Source: Liolophura sinensis
Taxonomy: Eukaryota > Mollusca > Polyplacophora > Chitonida > Chitonidae
Assembly (NCBI RefSeq): GCF_032854445.1
Contig: NC_088302.1
Span: 6,569,338 to 6,633,337 of the forward strand
Length of the DNA: 64,000 nt
Direction: 5' to 3'
In this document: piece by piece, positions 11,054-21,960 of the stretch
Position numbering within the stretch: position 1 is the stretch's first letter
Layout: every line of letters starts with the position of its first letter
Translations under genes and position numbers: made by a program
Notes under the pieces: model-generated
What the model was told of the DNA's origin: nothing
Databases searched by the model: none
What the model saw: the letters and a program-made list of their open reading frames with translations, nothing else

Positions 11054-12170
11054 ATGGTTGTACTGAGGGATGGGGATTCTGGAAGGGGTGACAGGGCCGA
11101 CGGCCACAGAGTCCCCGACTTTGTGAACATTACATCGAACAACAACCTGGTAAGAACTGTAGACATCTTAAACATTTATACAATTTTAGGAAATAAATCT
11201 GTACCTCTGTGATTGTAAATCGCACAGACTATTTCACATAGCATTAGAAATAGGCTTCCAGTTCATGAACTGAAATGGAATGAGTATGTACATTCAGGAT
11301 GTTAATTACATATATGTTACTGTAACACTATTGCACTAAGTTTAGAGTTATTGGAATAGATTATATTTGCCATGCCCCCAAATGAGGTTGCTTAACGAAA
11401 ATAGACCTTTTTGAAAACAGGAATCATTTTCAAATCAAATATCTATAGTACTGAAACAAGAAGTTAATTAACATTACTTCTGTTTTTTTATTATGCATGT
11501 GCATGTCTGTGTTTCATTACAGATGTCAGCCATGTGTGTCTGTGTGTGCGCTTCATTACAGGAGATGTCAGCCATGTATGTCTGTGCCTGTGTTCATTAC
11601 AGGAGATGTCAGCCATGTCTGTGTGTGTGTGTGCGTGTGTGTGTGTGTGTGCGTTTCATTACAGGAGATGTCAGCCATGTATGTGTGTGCTTGTGTACAT
11701 TACAGGAGATGTCTGCCATGTGTTTGTGTCTGTGTTTCATTTCAGGCTGTCAGCACTGCCACGTGAACCCTCTGTTGCCGGACCAGATTCGAGAGATTAT
11801 TCGGCAGGAACTGGTTTCGTACGCGGATGAAATACATCGGAGGTTTCAGGGCATGTTGAAGCAACAGCTGGCTGAAATACTGCCAGGGTTGCTGGAAAGA
11901 CAGGGAAAAGGCAGAGTCCTTGCCTCCTCCTTAGCTGACCCCCACCCCACTGCCTTCCACACCTCCATCTGCCATCTACTGTTGGTGTGGGTGTTTGTTA
12001 GGCAGCATCTAAGGCTTGGGAAGGCAACTTTGAGCCATCGACGCCTGAGTGCCATCAAACCAAAGGTGTTCGATGTGCACTCAGTGCCCCCGTCACAAAG
12101 ACAGGAGAAGTGGCACAAATGTAAAACTGCCATTAACTGCAAACTTAGGAACCTCCTTAGAAAATCCTAG
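11054..12170 (+). CDS. Putative split gene, two exons, unidentified product
   Basis: Exon candidate 11054-11149 lies between an acceptor (ttctgtttcag|ATGG) and a donor (CCTG|GTAAGA). It encodes 32 codons rich in Asp/Arg/Gly, starting MVVLRDGDSGRGDRADGHRV. A second exon could start at 11706 (acceptor ttacag|GAG, phase 0) and run to a stop at 12170. It encodes QIREIIRQELVSYADEIHRR and KQQLAEILPGLLERQ, an amphipathic, probably helical segment, and ends KCKTAINCKLRNLLRKS. An AATAAA lies at about 12309. The 11746 acceptor would need a phase change, so 11706 fits better. The region just upstream is a GT-rich minisatellite containing several acceptor-like copies. No family was recognised. The C-terminal end overlaps an inverted repeat that may have truncated the protein. 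Confidence 0.4.
11490..11745 (+). repeat. GT-rich minisatellite containing repeated splice-acceptor-like units
   Basis: Five to six irregular units of roughly 40-70 bp each carry 'cattacaggagatgtcagcc' followed by a variable (TG)n/(TGTC)n stretch. Every unit therefore offers a pyrimidine/TG-rich tract plus CAG, resembling a 3' splice site, followed by the same GAGATGTCAGCCATG. Translation gives repeats such as QEMSAMCVCVC, which look like a by-product of the repeat. The array is immediately upstream of the putative last exon. Confidence 0.75.
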
Positions 12171-12225
12171 TTTGCAGTTAATGTAGTTTTGCATTTTCTG
12201 CCACCTTTTCGGTTTTTGTGTGGTG
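12092..12225. repeat. Imperfect inverted repeat at the 3' end of the putative gene
   Basis: The left arm (about 12092-12149) encodes the end of the open frame. The right arm (about 12162-12225) is its reverse complement with small indels. The core CATTAACTGCAAACT / AGTTTGCAGTTAATG is perfect. Translating the minus strand of the right arm gives KRWQKMQNYINCKL, clearly related to the plus-strand EKWHKCKTAINCKL. The structure is therefore an inverted duplication of coding sequence and not a chance palindrome. RNA from this region would fold into a stem of about 60 bp with a short loop. Confidence 0.75.
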
Positions 12226-12329
12226 ATAATCAGAATTATCTGCCAAGCTGCTCCTTTTTCCAATCCTAATGTCATTTTGGTTTCCTGTTAAGCTGCTGGA
12301 GTTTTACCGAATAAAAATGTGGTAGATTC

Positions 12330-14800
12330 TATACTAAGATATGGTATACTTCAATTCCCTCCAACAAGTTGGTTTCCTCCATGAGTTATTTTCCTCCATC
12401 AAACTGGTTTCCTATCGGTCAAGGTATTGCTGAAAAACTGCTGTCTTGGCCAGTTCTTGCCTTACAGTTTCTGTCCTGCGCCGTGCCCAAAAAAAGAGGA
12501 AAAAAGACTTATGTTATTGTTTACTTTGCTAATTTGCTATGCAAGGATGAGATATATGTATAAAGTTGAAATTTTCATTTACACATACTATTCTCTGACC
12601 AATACTATTTATTGTTATTTCAGAATATATTATAATAGGTACAATACAAATATTTATAACTAAGTAATTGTAAAATATTAACATATATAAATAATTTGTT
12701 TATAACATAACACTTATTTAGAAATTACTGTATATATAACATTGTCTCACTTTTTATTTTAGTGTTTTAAATAAATTATAAATATTACAAGATTGAGTGA
12801 GCTTTACTGTGTTTCTTCAGGTTATTGACGCATTTAAATAAAGAACACTATTTAAAACATGGTCCTTTTGCTATATTCCCCCAATCAACATCAATATACA
12901 TGTAGTTCAACATCTATTTCTGTACATTTTGGGTTTGAAATACAGTGTGTAGAAATCAACATGAGCTGACCTAAGATGTGTACTTTATTTAGCTGTGTTT
13001 TTGTCTTTTAGTGTTTTCATATCAGTATCTTTAAATTCCAATGAATGCATATCTTACTGCGGCTGCGCCCAACATCTGTGATTGCAAGTTAATTCCCACA
13101 TGTTCTGGGTTATTTTTCAATCTTAAAAAATGCTCCATTTCCTCCAGAGTGCGCTGAACAGGCAGTTTGTGCTGGAATTTGGCAGTGTTTCTTGTCCTGC
13201 CTTTCAAAGCGCTAAGAATGTTATAACTTGGTGAGCCTAGAAGGAAAATTTAGTTCTGCATTGAACTAATCCCTGGTCCATGGATGTTAGATCTATCGCA
13301 GAAGCATATCAAGCAGGGTCATTGATATATTTTTACATGGTTGCTTGTGACAGTTTACACTCTATGAAGTGTCTAGCGGCTTGGTGATAGTCAGCTAATG
13401 ACATGCATTAGAACATCCCTTCAGGCCAGGTTTCGAATCACCATCATGTTGTATTACTTAGTGTAAAGAATGTTAACAGGCGGAACATAACAGCCCAGAA
13501 GTTATTGCAGTGAAGAAAGTCCAAAATGTAAAAAGTGAAACAACAGGAAATGCCATTCAAGGTAGCTGAGGAGCAGGAGATGAGCAGAAGTTCATAAGAA
13601 GTTCATAAGATTGTCCACATGTATTGTTTGCCCATGAGATGTTTCAATAACCTGATATACATTTCTTGGTGCACATACATGTAACTTTCATGTGAAAGGG
13701 CTGCATGCACCACTTACTCGAATTATATTCCTTCCACAGTGTGTCTACCTCACGCTTGGTGTATGAATATACCAGTGGTTTCTTTAAGAACTGCGGTCTT
13801 CTGGTGATAGCTAAGTAAGCAGGGGGATATTTTATGTGATAGGACATTTCCATGTTCTGTGTCACATATTTTTTGACTGCTTATTTCAGTAAACATGAAT
13901 CCGCCATAACAGCTTTCATGAGACAGCACTGTCCACTAAAATTATTTGGCCGACCTGAAGGAGAGATGCAAAAATTATCTTTTCATTAACCCAGACTTGT
14001 TCCCGCATATCACAATACAGCAACATTTCCTTCGTGCTGCACCAAGTTCTGTCACAATATAAAATGTACAGCCTGTTAGGGGTAGAAAAGATCACCAAAT
14101 AAGGAGGTCTAAGTTTAAGTAGTAAATACTGACATGAAATTTCCTTCACTAGAACTTGTGGAGTGGATGATATTGCATGCTGATCACTTAACATCATGCA
14201 ACGTCTGAAGCACACTTCTCTACTCTTAATGGCCAGAATACACTTTGGGTGTGTTCTTGGTTTATTGTGAGGGAGTGAGGTGAGATAAGGAAACACACAC
14301 ACCCAAACAGCTAAACGTGAAATAATACTTTTTCTACCAACAATTTATGATTCACTGCACAAACTACAGAAATGTTCCACTTGGTAGTCCATGCATGTTA
14401 AAAACGCAGCTGTCCTGTTATTAATTTATAAATATGAATTTATGTAACATTATTGACAACACGTGTTGCTTAGAGTGAAAACTATTCCCCCGCACCAAAA
14501 AACCGGAAGTGTCTCTTTCTGGAAAAGCGTAGGGATTGCAAATAAGTATTTCCACAATTACATATTAATCAGATTTAGGATGAAAGTCTCCTCACAGTTA
14601 ATGTTCACACCCTGTGTGCTGCACTGTTTAAAAAGAGAAATGTAAAAAGTATTAATTTACTGGATCAAAGTTTTGTGTTGACCTTTAAAGGAAATATATA
14701 CAGAATGCATGCAGTGCTTGCATCAAACTTGGCTGCAGATGCAATTTATCAAACAGGTAGTTGATAAAACAAGTAGTTTAAAAAAATATACCACCTCAGA
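12330..14800. other. Unassigned AT-rich region
   Basis: No repeats shared with the rest of the window were seen. The minus strand has open frames of 73 codons (13865-13644) and 128 codons (14302-13916). The latter is Cys-containing but has no recognisable domain. Several AATAAA occur near 12769 and 12837. Confidence 0.4.
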
Positions 14801-14805
14801 ATTTA

Positions 14806-15537
14806 GAGTATACTTGTTGTGCCAATGAAGTTTCCCGAAGAACCAGATGCAGCCCCATTACGTTCTATGACCCGAGGAATAACTTTTTGTAAATGATCTA
14901 TAAACCTTCTGCAGAGCTGTGGCGTGACGCTGCGCCAACAGTCTACAATACCGTCATAATCTGATCCTTTGTCTGCGGCTTGTGTTTCTTTACCAAGTTT
15001 GCCCATACCATCTCTATTGGGTTGAGGTCAGGGAATTCGGGTGGCGTACTCCGGTGGCTGATTCCATGTAACTTCTTAAATTCCATAATAGTATATGTAA
15101 AATTCTTTTCAAGCCAACAGAACAGAATAGAATTTCTTTCCTAGATTAGAACAAAACAATCGAAACTGCAGTCAGAATACAAACATGTAGAATGTCACGT
15201 GTTTTTTATTCCAGCATTTCTCCACATCAAAGAAATTTTACTTTCACATATATTGTATATATATAACCTGCATTTGTTTACTGCGGAAGAAATTAATTTT
15301 TACAGTTCTTACCTGTATAAGGGAGAAAAACTACAATTTTATTCACTGATATATGTCATATTTCACACAGTTAGATATCACAGTTTTTTTTTAATTGCAC
15401 TCGCAACAATCATACAAGTCATACAGGGCAAGGTGTAAAAGTGACTCCGTATAAATGGTTTATTTCCTCACCTTTGTGCTTCTACTAGTGTGTTCAGCGT
15501 CGCTGTCCTGGATGACTCTGTGTCCTTGTGGATACGT
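14806..15537 (-). pseudogene. Mar-2: decayed mariner-type transposase, catalytic and C-terminal parts
   Basis: On the minus strand, 15537-15472 encodes YPQGHRVIQDSDAEHTSRST, which resembles the region around the second catalytic Asp of mariner transposases. Further along, 15060-15010 encodes STPPEFPDLNPIEMVW, the region of the third catalytic residue. It is followed by a frameshift and then CWRSVTPQLCRRFIDHLQKV and IPRVIERNGAASG. About 390 bp separates the two catalytic blocks, which are normally about 34 residues apart. The first block is bounded by a splice acceptor (gtgacag|ACG) and a donor (AAAG|GTGAGG), so the gap may be an intron or an insertion. The N-terminal half was not found upstream. 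Confidence 0.65.
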
Positions 15538-15539
15538 CT

Positions 15540-16068
15540 GTCACAAATAATTTACAAAAAGTTTAGACCTGCATTCATAATTCGTTTTAATAATGAATAT
15601 AATTAATAAAACAATGTTATAAAACAAAATTCAAAATCACCGATCGTACCAAAATCTGGCCACTTCAGCTGGACATGTATGTGGTGTTTAATGTTACATA
15701 CAAGAACAGTTTTCATTTATTTGCTTTTTCGTACTTCAAACCTAATTCACATAGATGACGTATGCATATGCCCTTTGTAGCTCATTTCACAAACTTACAA
15801 TTATTATTATTCTTATTTATTACTTGCAATATCTATATAAAGTTGGGTTTCACACAAAATAACCTGTAAATGATTAATTCCAGTACATGACGTCTGGCTT
15901 TCAATGAGACCAGTGTAGGAAATTAATTTGTTCATATCGGTTCATACATGAGTGGTTACTCGTAAAATGTGGCATCCCCAGTTGTAAAGACTTTCACTGT
16001 TACATAAATAGTATACTCTATGACTGATGTCATACTTTCAAAGGATGATTAGGCTTGCAAACTTTTGC
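15540..16068. other. No recognisable feature
   Basis: AT-rich sequence without an open frame. The N-terminal part of the neighbouring transposase would be expected here but was not seen. Confidence 0.5.
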
Positions 16069-17083
16069 GAATAAATGAATGATTATGGCTTAACGCCACA
16101 TCGGCAATATTTCAGCCATATCGTGGCGAGAACAAGGTGAAAATACGCGACGGTTAAGGTTTTCGACATAATAGTGAGAACATCAAAAATAACACGAAAA
16201 ATTCAGACATGTTCAAAATCACATTAAAAAAACAAAAGAGTTAAACCTCGAAAACCAGCATATTTAAAAAATAGCATATCTAGAAATCTGTATATATTTA
16301 ACTTTTTATCTATAAATGTTTAAGACATTTAAAATTTATTTAATTTATTTGGGGCAGCCTTTGCCTCCCTGTCCAGGACTGTGTTTCTATGGATATAAAT
16401 ATGACTCGGTATCCAACACAATATAATATAACCGGCCAACTGTCCGGTCCATTACATTTATCAAGCGAGTCCGACAAAACCTCCAACCTCCGTTTTTTGT
16501 CGATACTTGAAGTCGCCCCAGAGGAGGACCTGATAGACACATTAGAAACATTTTGATTTATCTGATTGGTGTTTTACGCCGTACTCAAGAATATTTCACT
16601 TATACGACGGCGGCCAGCATTATGGTGGGTGGAAACCGGGCACAGCCCGGGGGAAACCCACGACCATCCGCAGGTTGCTGGCAGACATTCCTACTTAAGG
16701 CCGGAGAGGAAGCTGGAGTTGAACTCACAGCGACCGCATTTGGTGAGAGGCTCCTGGGTCATTACGCCGCGCTGGAGCGCTAACCGACTGAGCCACGGAG
16801 GCCCCTAGAAACATTTTGAGAAATATTTAAAGATGACATGGTATATATTTAGTAACAATTCACCCCATGTGTTCCCCACCCACTACAGAGTGCCAACAAG
16901 GGCGATGCCTGAATTTGCGGAGATCCAGCAGGACACACCAAGGACTCCACATGAGGTATACTCGAATAGATGGCCTCAATGACCAAACCCCACCACGAGC
17001 TCCTCTCTCCCACCAAGTGAATAAGGTCACCCATTAGACACGTACTACTCGATTGACCCATGAGCCACCGCCTCAAACGTAAA
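16069..17083 (-). mobile_element. LINE-B copy with both ends but a large internal deletion
   Basis: On the plus strand the order is: reverse-complement 3' terminus and 3'UTR (16069-16345), a short piece of the RNase H-coding region (16355-16430, matching 37590-37650), ORF1 N-terminal sequence (16430-16545, matching 56985-56865 reversed), an inserted SINE-1, then the LINE-B 5'UTR (16820-17083). EN, RT, most of RNase H and most of ORF1 are absent. The terminal regions that drive transcription and reverse transcription are kept. The result is a remnant of about 0.75 kb once the SINE is discounted. Confidence 0.85.
16557..16805 (-). mobile_element. SINE-1 copy, full length, 14-bp TSD
   Basis: The reverse complement starts GGCCTCCGTGGCTCAGT (A box), carries a B-box-like GAGTTCAACTCC, and ends with the GGCGTAAAACACCAATCA tail and an A/T run. 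Direct repeats TAGAAACATTTTGA flank it at 16543-16556 and 16806-16819. It is nested in LINE-B ORF1/5'UTR sequence and is therefore younger than that copy. Confidence 0.95.
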
Positions 17084-17228
17084 CCACCCCCACCGCGCCT
17101 CCCTCCCCTACCTGATAATGCACTCTCATTCTTAACTCTTACTGATCGATCCCAGCCTTGGTTAGGGAATTTCCAGATTCTCGGGCTATTATTGATTTCT
17201 AGGCTTTTGTTAACAATACGTGGTCGAC

Positions 17229-17830
17229 GGTTTATGGGAATTAAAATCTGCCCTTATTATAAAAGGTTTAGGTAATTGTTCAGTGAGAATTGTTCGTTAA
17301 AGATCACATGTTTTCCACCATGTGGCACACACACGCGCCACACGTGGGGAAATTCATCAGGAACTTGCCAGCGGTGGCTTGTTTGCCGCGAGCAGGTCAA
17401 AATCATCCGATAGGAGAAACATTCTTCAGAATGGCTGTAAACAAGAATCCAGCACACATATACGTGAAAGTAGTCCACAAACGGATTGTTCCTATACTGT
17501 TATGTGGTTTAATTTGAAGAAAAGCCCCGTAGAATCCACCGAGAGAAGGTAAGTTCATTAAACGTTACTCCACATATATACGCGTGGTTGATTGATCCCG
17601 GTTAATATATCTATAGCAACGTTTGCGGTCAAGAATATGAAAATTGCATTAATTAAAAAGATTCCGCTAACTTTGTCTTTACCTGATTAAATGTTGAATC
17701 GTGTTAAGTAATTTATGCTCTATTCATTGTGTTGCAGAAAAATGTAAAACAAAAGTTTGATCTGGAGACATTCTCACTGAACAATTACCTAAACCTTTTA
17801 TAATAAGGGCAGATTTAATTCCCATAAACC
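17229..17830. repeat. Fold-back structure: 62-bp inverted repeat around a 479-bp spacer
   Basis: 17229-17290 and 17770-17830 are reverse complements, differing by one indel. The arms contain a LINE-B deletion junction, where ORF1 N-terminal sequence is joined directly to EN sequence (attctcactgaa|caattacc). The inverted duplication therefore arose after that deletion. The spacer is unlike the rest of the window. It contains an open frame of 75 codons (17290-17517), a strong donor-like AAG|GTAAGT near 17549 and an acceptor-like tgtgttgcag near 17740. Confidence 0.75.
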
Positions 17831-20345
17831 ATTATGAGGCAGTAATAATATAAACAATAAAGGCAAAATAGTGGAAGACTTTTTATCTAAAAAAGAACTG
17901 TGTAATTTCACTGATAGTTTACACCCAGATAATGGAGCGTACTTTGCTATTGATCTTACTATCACAGATCCATCACTTCACCCTGATTTTTTTGGAGAGT
18001 GCATGATGATTTATGTGGCAGGTCGATCAAGCAGATATGATCGCGTTTGAGATGTTTTGTGAGGCCGGTATCACTCCAGAGAATCCTAATACTGCAGACG
18101 ATCCAATACTGAAGTTTGATTAACTTGTTCGGATAGCTGCGAATACAACCATGCCTAAAACCTCGACAAAAGCAAAATTAAACTCTGGTACAGTAAGGAC
18201 TGTCACAGACCCATTAATGACCGTAAAAAGGTTGAGTGAAATTTTAATACTGATAACACTTTAACCCAGCTTCGTATTTTTAGAGCTAAGTCACATCGAT
18301 TAATCAAGTCCAAGAGGCGAGCTTGTTGGCGGGACTTTGTTTCAGGCATTACGTCAAAAACACCTATGCGTAAGACCAGGAACATGATTAAGAAACTTAA
18401 GGGCAAAAATAATAGAGGAAAAGTTTAACGCCACATTTAAAAGACGACAATAATATTTTTACTTCTCCCGGCAGTACAGCTAATAAGCTCGCTGAAACAA
18501 TAACTTAGATATCCTCTTCTGAGAATTATTCTACAAAATTTCAGCAGATCAAAAAACAGAAGATTAAATTGCCTTTTTCTTCCAAAAATATGCAGGATAA
18601 TAAACCATATAGTACTGATGAACAGAAAACTGCATTTAAAAAAGCTCATAATACTGTAGGTGTGCCTGATAACGTTAACAATACATTTTTTGAACCTGAG
18701 CTACTTGAAACTGTCTTGGACTTACTTAATCATATTTGGATAACTGGTAATTTTCGCCCTCATGGATAGAGGCGTGTATGCTCCCGGTTCCAAAACCGGG
18801 AGAGGATCATGCTGATCCCTCTAATTACCAGCTGTGTCTGTATGGAACGAGCTCTGTCTGCAAGACTATAGGCCAGAAAATAAATTGATTTTTTTGTTCT
18901 TGAAACCAACAGGTTACTTTCAGATATACAATGTAGTTTTCGTCATGGTTTATCAACTTCTCTGTTTAGCATTAAAAAAATAGCTTAACCTTAGGAAACT
19001 TTAACATGTGGCACAGAGATTTCTTTATTTGTTGAGTGAGCGAGTGCTTCGGGTTTAACGTCGTACTTAACAAGTCAGTCAGTTGACGACGAAGGAATCC
19101 TTACAGTGCATGTGATGTGCCTTTATGTTGCAGAATGGATTTCCTCCGCTCTTTTATCTAGTGCTGCTTTACTGAGACGAGTAGCGCAAGTAATCCGTTC
19201 CGCCCGAGCCATTATACTGATACGGGTCAACCAGTCGTTGCACTATCTCCTTCATGCTTTACGCCAAGCGAGGACATTACAATTTCCTCTTTTAAGGTCT
19301 TAGGTGTGACTCGATCCAGAATTGACCGTGGATCTACCGCTCCCGAAGACGGTGCTGTATCAAAGTGCTGTCGACGCCGGTCTTTACTTGTTGATGATTT
19401 CCTTATATCCTACCATGCTAAAAATATGAATAATATCGATCGTCAGCTACAGCTTTGTCTCAGTACGATCGAGAGATGGGCAACTGAAAACGGTTTTAGA
19501 TTTTCAATATCTAAAACTGTCGGTATGCATATTTGTAATAAACAGAAATTTCATTTAGACTCTTAGTTTAAAGTTTGGGGAGAACCTGTAAAGATTTTTT
19601 GTCAAACTAAATTTGTAGGACTAATATTTGATAGTATGTTGTCCTTGTTACCTCATATAAAAATGCTTCAAGCTAAATGTACAAAGGCTATCGATATAAT
19701 TCAGGTCATGTCTAAAACCGATTGGGGTACTGACCGATCTATTTTATTAAACCTATATCGTTCTCTGGTGAGGGCTAAACTGGATATTTAGGGTTCCGCT
19801 AGGAAGTCGTATATACAAATGTTGGATCCTGTACGTCACAAAGGTTTGAGGCTCAGCCTTAGTGCTTTTAAAACTTTTAAAACGGTTATATTTTAAAACT
19901 TTGCCTGTACAGAGTTTATACGTAGAGGCTAACGAGCCTTCTTTATGTAACAGACGTATCACACTCTGTCTTCAACATACTACAAAGTTTAAAGCTTATC
20001 GGACAAACCCTGCATACGACTGTGTTTTCAATCCATGATAAATTTAATAAATATCCCAATAAGATCCCTTCGTTCGGTCTTCGTATATGGGGCCATATAG
20101 TGAAAGCCAACATCAAGCCAGAGCAGATGTGTCTTTTCCGCAGCCCCCTCCATGGCGCTTTCCACAACCCAAACTAATATTTGATCTACGCAAACACAAA
20201 TAATCAGACAAAAATCCTCTTCTAATTCAGCTTTTTTGCTAAAGTCAAGGCTAATTACCCCAATTACAAATTTGTGTATACTGATTGGTCAAATGACGAG
20301 GACAGAGTTGCGTCTACGGCTGTTTTGGAACATTACCCATTTTTA
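17740..20345 (+). mobile_element. LINE-B copy, degenerate, with nested SINE-2
   Basis: The copy begins with ORF1 codons fused to the EN domain. It then runs through EN (KPFII...VEDFLSK), the EN-RT linker (18180-18420), the RT fingers (AFKKAHNTVGVPDNV near 18640), the RT palm (DDFLISYHAKNMNNIDRQLQ near 19395) and the RT thumb (19700-19890), and decays into RNase H (CILIGQMTRTELR). Numerous stops and frameshifts make it a fossil. The YVDD-equivalent sequence sits just after the SINE insertion. Confidence 0.85.
19035..19380 (-). mobile_element. SINE-2 copy with 13-bp TSD
   Basis: SINE-2 is a second tRNA-derived family. Its 3' tail lies at the low coordinate (gagtgcttcgggtttaacg, reversed) and its tRNA-like head at the high coordinate, with an anticodon-arm remnant near 19335. 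Direct repeats TCTTTATTTGTTG (19022-19034) and TCTTTACTTGTTG (19381-19393) flank it with one mismatch. It interrupts the RT palm region of the LINE-B copy. Confidence 0.9.
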
Positions 20346-21816
20346 CCTTGCCTTTAAAGAAGAATTCACCACCCATGGGTCATAGGCGTCAAGAGAATAT
20401 GCTCTCTTATTCAAACGAGTTAAAAAAAAAAAAAAAACATTTCTTGACAAAAGGGAGACAAATCTGGAAGACGTGTGTAATTGAAAATCATGCTTGCCAT
20501 CACAATTATAGATTAGTGTAGAGCAAAAATATTAAATTTTAACTACAACTCATTTTCTGGTCGTCGTATAAATAACATGTTATCGAGTTCGGCGTTAAAC
20601 CAGTCACATATTGCGTAACTAAGAAAAAATAAATAAATGTCCATTAAGAAAATGTAATGGCGTCATTCTTTGGGGCTTGTTCTCAGTGCATGTGTTTCCA
20701 TTTGCAAAGTCGCTTTGTGGTGTGCACACAGCAATATTTCAATACTTTCAATTTTTTGTAACAATGTTTTTTATTATTATCTTCTATTGACAGATTACTG
20801 GGTACGCAGAGGACAAAGCTTGTACACGATCGGAAGTGCAGTTTATTTGTTTATAAGTAGTTTAACGACGTACTCAAGGCGATAGCCACGAATAATTTAT
20901 ACAGTATCTGAAAAGGTGGAGATGTTAGTCAAACAGCTGCTAATGGCATGTTTAACTTCTGCTACGAGAAACCTGGACAAGTAGTGCAGGTGTGGAAAGA
21001 TAGCTTTTTAGGTACAAATATGTCGCTTTGGAATTCCTGTTTCACATCATCAAGGCAATTAGTTCGCGTTTATACGACACCTATGGCATGGTTTTTCCAC
21101 AAAGCTTATCAATACATATATAAATATTTATAATGTTCATACATGTAATTCCACACAACTGTTAGAATATGCATTGGTTAGACAGGTTTGACTTCTTAAT
21201 TTGAGATGTCTGACATAACATTTTGCGTTTTTCATCATAATGTTCAGTCCTTCAGGCAGTGTAACATTTATTCATTTATTGTATACAAGTTCCCTGTGCC
21301 AGTCCTTGCCTTATTTGTTGCATTATTTCTATTTCATTATTGTAAATCTTTACATGTACGTACTGAATTCAGTTGTTACCGGCCTCCTTTCACTGCCTGC
21401 CATGCAAATAATCTAGACGACATCTGTTTTGGACATGGTAGTTTTCAACTCTGAAAGATTTGGAAAAAATGTAAATCTAACAGGTAATTTAGCCTTCCAG
21501 TTTTCACGACAGAAAAATGGATGTCATCTGTAAATTGATTAATCAAAAAGTAAAAATTGTATGCGCTAAATTCCTCTATATATTTTGTTACCCATCACCA
21601 TAATACGTAATATTTCAAGTCGATAATCTTGCCCCTGCCTTTGCTTGTCATTCAGCATAATGTAAAAGACTAAAAACTAATCTAACCCGTTCAATTAAAA
21701 AAACAGATTATGAATGATCTGTCAAACGCATTCATGGTCCTCTTTATTTTAAGAAATACAGGTGACTAATTCACAAGATGCAACATGCCTTCTCGTAGAA
21801 CATTAGAAATTAACCC
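20346..21816. other. No recognisable feature
   Basis: AT-rich sequence with an A16 run near 20422 and small unrecognised open frames (20670-20885, 21206-21454). It lies between the end of LINE-B and the Gypsy-1 target site. Confidence 0.5.
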
Positions 21817-21820
21817 ATAC

Positions 21821-21879
21821 TGTTATGTATGACTATTTAACGTTTTCATGTACTGTTAGTCTGCGGACCTTTGTGAAAG
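21821..21879 (+). repeat. Gypsy-1 5' LTR remnant (first 59 bp)
   Basis: Identical over 59 bases to the start of the 3' LTR at 30757. Similarity ends abruptly at ...TTTGTGAAAG, where a G-rich run begins the LINE-A sequence. Confidence 0.9.
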
Positions 21880-21899
21880 GTGGGGGGGGGGGGGGTTGA

Positions 21900-21960
21900 T
21901 TTGCACTGGCGCTTTTCCGGCCGAAAGGGCCGATGCGCGCCAAAACTTGGCGTCATTGAA
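21900..21960 (-). other. LINE-A 3'-terminal hairpins
   Basis: On the minus strand, shortly before the C-run, two short perfect hairpins occur: GCCAAGTTTTGGC (5-bp stem) and GGCCCTTTCGGCC (4-bp stem). A GCGCC/GGCGC pair lies around them. Stem-loops near the 3' end are typical recognition signals for reverse transcriptase in some LINE families. That role here is inferred. Confidence 0.5.

Noticed and set aside
11493-11830. Three overlapping Cys/Val-rich open frames
   Set aside because: All three frames are open only because the GT-rich minisatellite lacks stops. Only the frame running into 11706-12170 has supporting splice phase.
13916-14302. 128-codon minus-strand open frame
   Set aside because: No domain, no splice or promoter context, and no supporting neighbour. 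Kept only as an unassigned frame.
17060-17275. Pro-rich 71-codon open frame
   Set aside because: It starts inside LINE-B 5'UTR and ends in the inverted repeat arm. No domain.
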